From Candidatus Dojkabacteria bacterium (GTDB taxonomy: Bacteria > Patescibacteriota > Dojkabacteria > SC72 > JAHDCA01), in the NCBI GenBank assembly GCA_020630115.1, contig JAHDCA010000030.1:1-9922 (forward strand): DNA of 9,922 nt, read 5' to 3'. Each line of letters begins with the position of its first letter. Position 1 is the stretch's first letter. Positions 6,326 through 9,922 of the stretch are shown here, in pieces. The notes beneath the pieces were generated by a model. The model saw only the letters and a list, made by a program, of their open reading frames with translations. It was not told the DNA's origin and ran no database searches. The translations under genes and the position numbers were made by a program.

Positions 6326-6671
6326 ATTTCACCTCTAGGCTTATGCTTATATTCCAAGAATCAATACACTGATTATCAGGTGCATAGTTAGGAATATCTC
6401 TTATCTTTGCTATTTCTTGTTTTCCTGTACATGGATCAACCCAACAGAATTTCTTTTGACCAAACTTAATAGTGTTTTTATACCAAGTTTCAAAATCAAT
6501 TAAATGATCTTTACATGCATGATAAGTCATAGTTATTACTTTATAAGTAGCACAAGATAGTAATCTTGACTTCTTTAGACCATCATCAAATTCTGTTTGG
6601 TATCTATTATCATCAAAAGTAATAGAGTAATTATCTAATAAAGGAACTAAGTAAGCTGGAAATTCAATCAT
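6309..6671 (-). CDS. Minor tail protein in the gpM position
   Basis: A 120-residue, beta-rich protein beginning IEFPAYL. It carries the pattern of small phage tail proteins that sit just after the tape measure: a central FETWYKNTIKFGQKKFCWVDP (60-80), in which F-x-x-W-Y and G-x-x-x-F-x-x-x-D-P are the recognisable positions, and a C-terminal strand WNISISLEV (106-114). Such proteins form part of the distal tail or tail-tip ring joining tube and tip; lambda gpM occupies the same place. Six cysteines (40, 53, 76, 81, 102, 116) are many for its size. The ATG overlaps the tape-measure TAA (TAATG) with GAGGTGG upstream, and its 3' end overlaps the next gene by 17 bases. The tail-structural call is well supported; the gpM equivalence is by gene order and pattern. 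Confidence 0.75.
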   Translation of the reverse strand: MIEFPAYLVPLLDNYSITFDDNRYQTEFDDGLKKSRLLSCATYKVITMTYHACKDHLIDFETWYKNTIKFGQKKFCWVDPCTGKQEIAKIRDIPNYAPDNQCIDSWNISISLEVKCATTV

Positions 6672-9259
6672 TAACTACCACCTCTATTCATATTGAAAAC
6701 ACCACTTAAAGTCCTAGCGGCTCTACCATTCTTTCTTATGTCTTCTACCAATATATCTATTACAGTTGTTTCAGGATCAATTTGTCTTGATCTTGGTGTA
6801 ACACTCGTGTTACTTGAATTGTTTTGAACGTTTATATTTACAGTTGATTGAGCTACTGCCTGACCAGCTTGAGTAGCTGTATTGACCGACCCACCATCTT
6901 GAAATCTTGGTAAATCTAAATTTCTCAATCCATAAGCAAAAGAGTTTAGATTTCCAACTAAACCACCTGTTCTAAATCTTGGTGATTTCTTTCCTATTTT
7001 ATCAGTTATACTTTCTACCCCTGCACCACCTCTAGCGACTCTTGCAAGTTGCTCGAAGAAACCAGTACCAAAAAATCTAACTGTTCTAGCATTATTAACA
7101 AACTCTCCATTAGAAAGCCTTGCTAGGATTGAATCACTAGTACCTGTACCAGGTCCTCTGATTGATCTATCAGGAACTTCACCCCCTGTTGCATAACCAG
7201 GAAGATTTCTTATTGATCCATTATCAATATATGCACCTGTTTTTGCTCCACCTATTCCAGCGGATGCACCTTGTATTAAAGATGTGAATAACTGATTTAA
7301 TGCTTGAGCTAAAACTTGTTTAACAAGCCTATTGGCAAGGTCATTAAATATGTCACTAACTGCATCACCGAAATTTTTAGCACCATCTATTGCACCAATA
7401 AAAGCATCTGATAATCCATTGGATAAATCATTAACTACCAGTGATTGAAGGTCAGTTAACTTATCAGCAGACTCAGTGACTTTTTGATCAAACTCAACTC
7501 TTCTCTCTTCAAAATCATCAAGTATTCTTTGTTGATTCTGTGGTGATATTTCTTGAAAAGCTGCTGAGTTTTGAATATCACTAAGAGCAGCTTGGACTTC
7601 ATTTTTTATATTTTGCGCTACATTTTGACCTATTCTTCCACCGATTTGAGATGAACCTAGTGTATCATTTAGTCTTTTAAACACATCTTCTATTTCTTTA
7701 TTTACTTTATTTTCTGCTGCGGCATCTATTTCTAAATCAATCTTCTGAGTGATTACATCAGCCCCAAAACCACGCCTCTTAGCTTCTTCAAGTAAGCTTT
7801 TGTACTTTGATTGTATCTTTTCTGCTGTGGCTGATATGTCTAAATTTGATTCAGCACTTAAAGCTAGATCTTGTTTTAGCTTTTCTATTTCTGATAAGAA
7901 TTTTCTTTGATCAGCTAATCTTTTGTCTTGCTCTTTTTTCTGAGCAGCAGTAATAGCCTGCTCTTGAGCGATAGCAGGGTTTGTTGTTGCACTCGGAGAT
8001 GCGCTTGCTTGTGAGGCATTGTTAACACCAAGTCTTCCTAGCTCTGCTTCTAGTCTAGATATTTTTGTTTCAACCTCTTGGGTATTAGCTTTAACATCAA
8101 ACTCATAAGCTTCTATTCCTAGAAAGTTTCTTATAGATTCTGGAATAGCATTAACAATTCCTTCTGATAAACTAACTAGACCATTTTTAATAAAATTCTC
8201 TATTGGTAATAGCATTTTTGTAAGAGCTATTTCCCAATTTATGAGCATTGCTTGGATAGCGCTTGACACTGATCCGGTTTGCTCTTTAAGCCTTATGACT
8301 TCACCTATTACTGTGCCAACTGCAACCGCAAAAGCACCTATACCTGTAGCTATTAATGCTCTTTTTAAAGTACCTAGTGCTAAAACTAACCCACCTATTG
8401 CTGTTGAACCACCGCCAACAACTGCTGATAATCTAGGAAACTCTTGAACTAATGTTTTTATTGCAATAGCTATTCTATTTACTATTGGAGCGAAAACAGA
8501 GCCTATAACTTCTTGAAGATCGCCAAAGGCGTTTTGTAATTGCTGCAAAGGTCCAAGACCAGCTAAAGCAGCAGCAGCAGAACCACCATATTGCTTTTCT
8601 AACTCAGTTAGAATTATACTTTGAGCTTTTGCTAACTGATTGGTCTTTTGTAATTCCTTAATAACTTGAATTTGCGATTCACTAAATTGAATACCAGATC
8701 TTGATAAAGCACTTAAGTTTTTAGCAGGGTCATTTAAAGCCTTTCCTAGTTGAATGGAAGCAGACTTTAAATCACCATCTAAACGAGTAGCTAAATCAAG
8801 AGCAGCTTGTTGCGTTCTTTCAAATGAAGATTCAGCAATATTTGTAAATGTTAAAAGTTGGGCAGTAGCATTTTTGAGTATATCCTCATCGCCAAATAAG
8901 GATGTTCTTTGACCTTGGGATGCTAGATCTTTTAGTTGATCTATGGTTTTACCTATTTGATTACCAGTTGATTTTAAACCAGCCTCTACTTGTGCTATTG
9001 CTTTTTCTTGTTGGTCAAACGCACTTAGAGATGACTTTAAACCAGCTAATATTGCACCACCGCCAAGAACTGCGGATAACTGTGTACCTAAGCCAGATCT
9101 TATTTTCTTAGCTACACCATCAACTTTAGACTCAAGAACTCTTGTTGATTTTCCAACATCTACTTCTAGCTTCTTAAAAGCACTAGAAATCTTTTTTAGA
9201 TCTCCAGTGCCTAAAGTTTTTAATTGTAAAATTAATTCTGATCTAATTTGCCGAGCCAT
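6671..9259 (-). CDS. Tail tape measure protein
   Basis: An 862-residue protein, the second longest gene here, which fixes tail length, occupies the tube lumen and usually leaves ahead of the DNA at infection. Residues 1-250 are helical and low in aromatics, with the 'LGKALNDPAKNLSALSRSGI' type segment (171-190) typical of tape measures. Hydrophobic stretches at about 277-323 (AVVGGGSTAIGGLVLALG and ALIATGIGAFAVAVGTVIGE) are candidate membrane-inserting regions. Residues 395-600 are charged helices, probably coiled coil. The 615-665 segment (FIGAIDGAKNFGDAVSDIF) resembles lambda gpH-like C-terminal regions. GTSDSILARLSNGEFVNNAR (706-725) is the recurrent tape-measure motif near the C-terminus. 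At about 0.15 nm per residue the tail would be near 130 nm. The start is a TAATG junction with AAAGGGAAG about 11-12 bases upstream. No separate muralytic domain is seen. Confidence 0.93.
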   Translation of the reverse strand: MARQIRSELILQLKTLGTGDLKKISSAFKKLEVDVGKSTRVLESKVDGVAKKIRSGLGTQLSAVLGGGAILAGLKSSLSAFDQQEKAIAQVEAGLKSTGNQIGKTIDQLKDLASQGQRTSLFGDEDILKNATAQLLTFTNIAESSFERTQQAALDLATRLDGDLKSASIQLGKALNDPAKNLSALSRSGIQFSESQIQVIKELQKTNQLAKAQSIILTELEKQYGGSAAAALAGLGPLQQLQNAFGDLQEVIGSVFAPIVNRIAIAIKTLVQEFPRLSAVVGGGSTAIGGLVLALGTLKRALIATGIGAFAVAVGTVIGEVIRLKEQTGSVSSAIQAMLINWEIALTKMLLPIENFIKNGLVSLSEGIVNAIPESIRNFLGIEAYEFDVKANTQEVETKISRLEAELGRLGVNNASQASASPSATTNPAIAQEQAITAAQKKEQDKRLADQRKFLSEIEKLKQDLALSAESNLDISATAEKIQSKYKSLLEEAKRRGFGADVITQKIDLEIDAAAENKVNKEIEDVFKRLNDTLGSSQIGGRIGQNVAQNIKNEVQAALSDIQNSAAFQEISPQNQQRILDDFEERRVEFDQKVTESADKLTDLQSLVVNDLSNGLSDAFIGAIDGAKNFGDAVSDIFNDLANRLVKQVLAQALNQLFTSLIQGASAGIGGAKTGAYIDNGSIRNLPGYATGGEVPDRSIRGPGTGTSDSILARLSNGEFVNNARTVRFFGTGFFEQLARVARGGAGVESITDKIGKKSPRFRTGGLVGNLNSFAYGLRNLDLPRFQDGGSVNTATQAGQAVAQSTVNINVQNNSSNTSVTPRSRQIDPETTVIDILVEDIRKNGRAARTLSGVFNMNRGGS

Positions 9260-9477
9260 TATTTAGAAATCTTCCCTTTAATTTGGTAGACATCCTTGTG
9301 AATGGATTCTAACTTGTCATAGATCCTTAAAAGATGTTCGTTGTTTTCTCTTATTCTTCTCGTGTTAGCATCAACTTCAGCTTTAAGAGTAGCGTAACTC
9401 ATAACAGAAGGAATTAACGAGGCTAATACTAACCCCGTTAACCACTGCCACACTTTAAATGTGTGATCTTTATTCAT
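9259..9477 (-). CDS. Small membrane-anchored coiled-coil protein upstream of the tape measure
   Basis: A 72-residue protein. Residues about 9-30 form one hydrophobic segment (from VWQWLTGLVLASLIPS onward), preceded by a short charged N-terminus. Residues 31-70 are charged and helical with heptad-like spacing of Leu/Ile (HLLRIYDKLESIH), which suggests a coiled coil. This one-helix-plus-coiled-coil layout occurs in XhlA-like holin-associated proteins and in small inner spanins, though I cannot assign a family. The ATG follows the TAA of the preceding gene directly and has only a weak A-rich SD (AAGAAAAAG), so translation probably depends on termination-reinitiation. Its own TAA overlaps the tape-measure ATG (TAATG). 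Its place, where a second chaperone reading frame would be expected, makes a role in tail assembly or in membrane penetration alongside the tape measure conceivable; this is inference. Confidence 0.7.
   Translation of the reverse strand: MNKDHTFKVWQWLTGLVLASLIPSVMSYATLKAEVDANTRRIRENNEHLLRIYDKLESIHKDVYQIKGKISK
9414..9441 (-). promoter_or_regulatory. RNA stem-loop just inside the 72-residue gene, downstream of the TAA/ATG junction
   Basis: On the minus-strand transcript TTAACGGGGTT pairs with AGCCTCGTTAA across a 6-base loop: 11 pairs, two of them G-U. It begins 36 bases after the A of the ATG at 9477. A smaller stem, CACAC/GTGTG with a 7-base loop (9449-9465), lies between it and the ATG. Possible roles are tuning reinitiation or slowing ribosomes before the tape-measure gene. 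No T-tract follows, so it is not a terminator. Function is unproven and chance pairing in coding sequence is possible. Confidence 0.4.
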
Positions 9478-9765
9478 TTACTTTTTCTTAGCTTTAGATT
9501 TTACTTCTACTTCTTCAGACTCTATAAGCTCAATAAGTCTCAACATCCCTTTTTTAGTGGATATTAATTCTCCATACCTCTTACTTATACTTAAAAGCTC
9601 TTCATAGTCGGCTAGTTTTGCATACTCTTCTTTAGTATATTCTCTACCAGTCTTCCATCTCTCAGGAACCTCTTGACCGATAGATTTAAACCAAGCTTCT
9701 ATGCTTTCACCTTTAACTTCTTCTGTAGCAAAACCTTCAACTTCTAATTTAAATCTTTTACTCAT
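9478..9765 (-). CDS. Small protein in the tail-assembly chaperone position
   Basis: A 95-residue charged, soluble protein without signal peptide or membrane segment. It has two parts: an N-terminal segment (about 1-45) and a predominantly helical C-terminal part (about 46-88), ending in a Lys-rich tail (KAKKK). The start is set by AGGAGA placed 5 bases before the ATG. It lies two genes upstream of the tape measure, where siphoviruses encode a small chaperone (lambda gpG type) that binds the tape measure and recruits tube subunits in the host cytoplasm. The assignment is positional. Unlike lambda G/GT, no -1 frameshift can extend it far: the -1 frame at its end gives only three more codons before a stop. 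Its TAA is followed immediately, in the same frame, by the ATG of the next gene. Family membership is not recognised. Confidence 0.65.
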   Translation of the reverse strand: MSKRFKLEVEGFATEEVKGESIEAWFKSIGQEVPERWKTGREYTKEEYAKLADYEELLSISKRYGELISTKKGMLRLIELIESEEVEVKSKAKKK

Positions 9766-9774
9766 ATTTATCTC

Positions 9775-9922
9775 CTAGAAAGAACCTGCTGTTACTTCAT
9801 GGTTACATTCTCTAATTTGGTTGTGCGTCCTAAGTCTTGTTCCATCTCCGTCAATTCTAGATGTACCAGTGGACTGGAATGCTCTTACTACTACAGTAGT
9901 TGTTGTTGCTACAAATTGAACC
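9775..9922 (-). CDS. C-terminal fragment of an upstream phage protein, possibly the tail tube (major tail) protein
   Basis: An open frame enters from the right edge of the window and ends at a TAG at 9775-9777, giving the last 48 residues of a protein. The fragment is rich in Thr and Val at first (VATTTTVVV), then polar with several Arg, and ends EVTAGSF. The TAG overlaps the SD of the next gene (TAGGAGATAAATATG), so the two genes are in one transcript. In lambda-type tail modules the gene just before the small chaperone and the tape measure is usually the tail tube protein. That identity rests on position alone, because I do not recognise a family in these 48 residues. A neck, tail terminator or other tail protein is possible. 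Confidence 0.6.
   Translation of the reverse strand, partial: VQFVATTTTVVVRAFQSTGTSRIDGDGTRLRTHNQIRECNHEVTAGSF

Noticed and set aside
8568..8580. Short GCA triplet run
   Set aside because: It encodes a four-alanine stretch in the tape measure, too short to be a meaningful repeat.
8241..9111. Two plus-strand open frames (8241-8447 and 8902-9111)
   Set aside because: Both are antisense to the tape-measure gene. The Leu/Phe-rich translation reflects the reverse of Gln/Lys/Asp-rich helix codons.
9191..9197. Classical A AAA AAG slippery heptamer in frame in the tape-measure gene
   Set aside because: It is in the correct phase (codons 22-23), but after a -1 shift the frame stops within three codons (GAT TTC TAG). 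It would only make a tiny product and has no obvious purpose.
9475..9495. Programmed -1 frameshift joining the chaperone-like gene to the next, as in lambda G/GT
   Set aside because: The A-rich end of the gene could slip, but the -1 frame adds only three codons before a stop and the +1 frame stops almost at once. The next gene is in the same frame.
1..9922. tRNA genes, CRISPR arrays, insertion sequences, attachment sites or rho-independent terminators
   Set aside because: None could be supported. The window is almost wholly coding on the minus strand, with gaps of about 10 bases or less between genes.

Overview
The window is a stretch of a tailed-phage (or prophage) late region, read entirely from the minus strand. 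It is AT-rich, roughly one third GC by eye, with heavy use of AGA and ATA codons, and TAA, TAG and TGA all serve as stops, so the code is standard bacterial. Thirteen complete genes and two truncated edge genes are packed with no intergenic gap above about 10 bases. Most junctions are overlaps, TAATG junctions or stop codons fused to Shine-Dalgarno (SD) sites, which suggests one polycistronic transcript with translational coupling. I see no tRNA, CRISPR array, insertion sequence or convincing terminator.

Reading in the direction of transcription (high to low coordinates), the first block is the tail module. It begins with the C-terminus of an unidentified protein, by position perhaps the tail tube protein, followed by a small putative tail-assembly chaperone and a small membrane-anchored coiled-coil protein. 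The 862-residue tape measure comes next. The tail-tip cassette follows: a minor tail protein in the gpM position, a DUF1833 protein in the gpL position, an NlpC/P60 peptidase in the gpK position, and a 1198-residue gpJ-like tail-tip protein. This protein carries a gpI-like beta-grasp domain and hydrophobic hairpin at its N-terminus. The long tape measure and gpM/L/K/J-like tip point to a siphovirus with a lambda-type non-contractile tail, probably of a Gram-negative host. A marine origin is a guess from base composition and style only.

Downstream of the gpJ-like gene lies a second block. It holds a gpG/gpS-type tail-completion protein with a TTG start, a RusA-family Holliday junction resolvase with its active-site aspartates intact, and an unknown 82-residue protein. 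These are followed by a two-helix membrane protein (candidate holin), a 79-residue helical protein, and a lipoprotein whose gene starts inside the 79-residue gene in the +1 frame. The last three look like a lysis cassette (holin-like, inner spanin-like, outer spanin-like), but no endolysin is visible before the window ends in an unrecognised gene.

The points most worth checking are a Cys-rich insert of about 220 residues in the gpJ-like protein, the gpI-gpJ fusion without a JAB peptidase domain in its gpK partner, and the in-frame TAA/ATG junction followed by an RNA hairpin upstream of the tape measure. The atypical spanin-like gene pair and the placement of the tail-completion gene beside rusA also merit a look.
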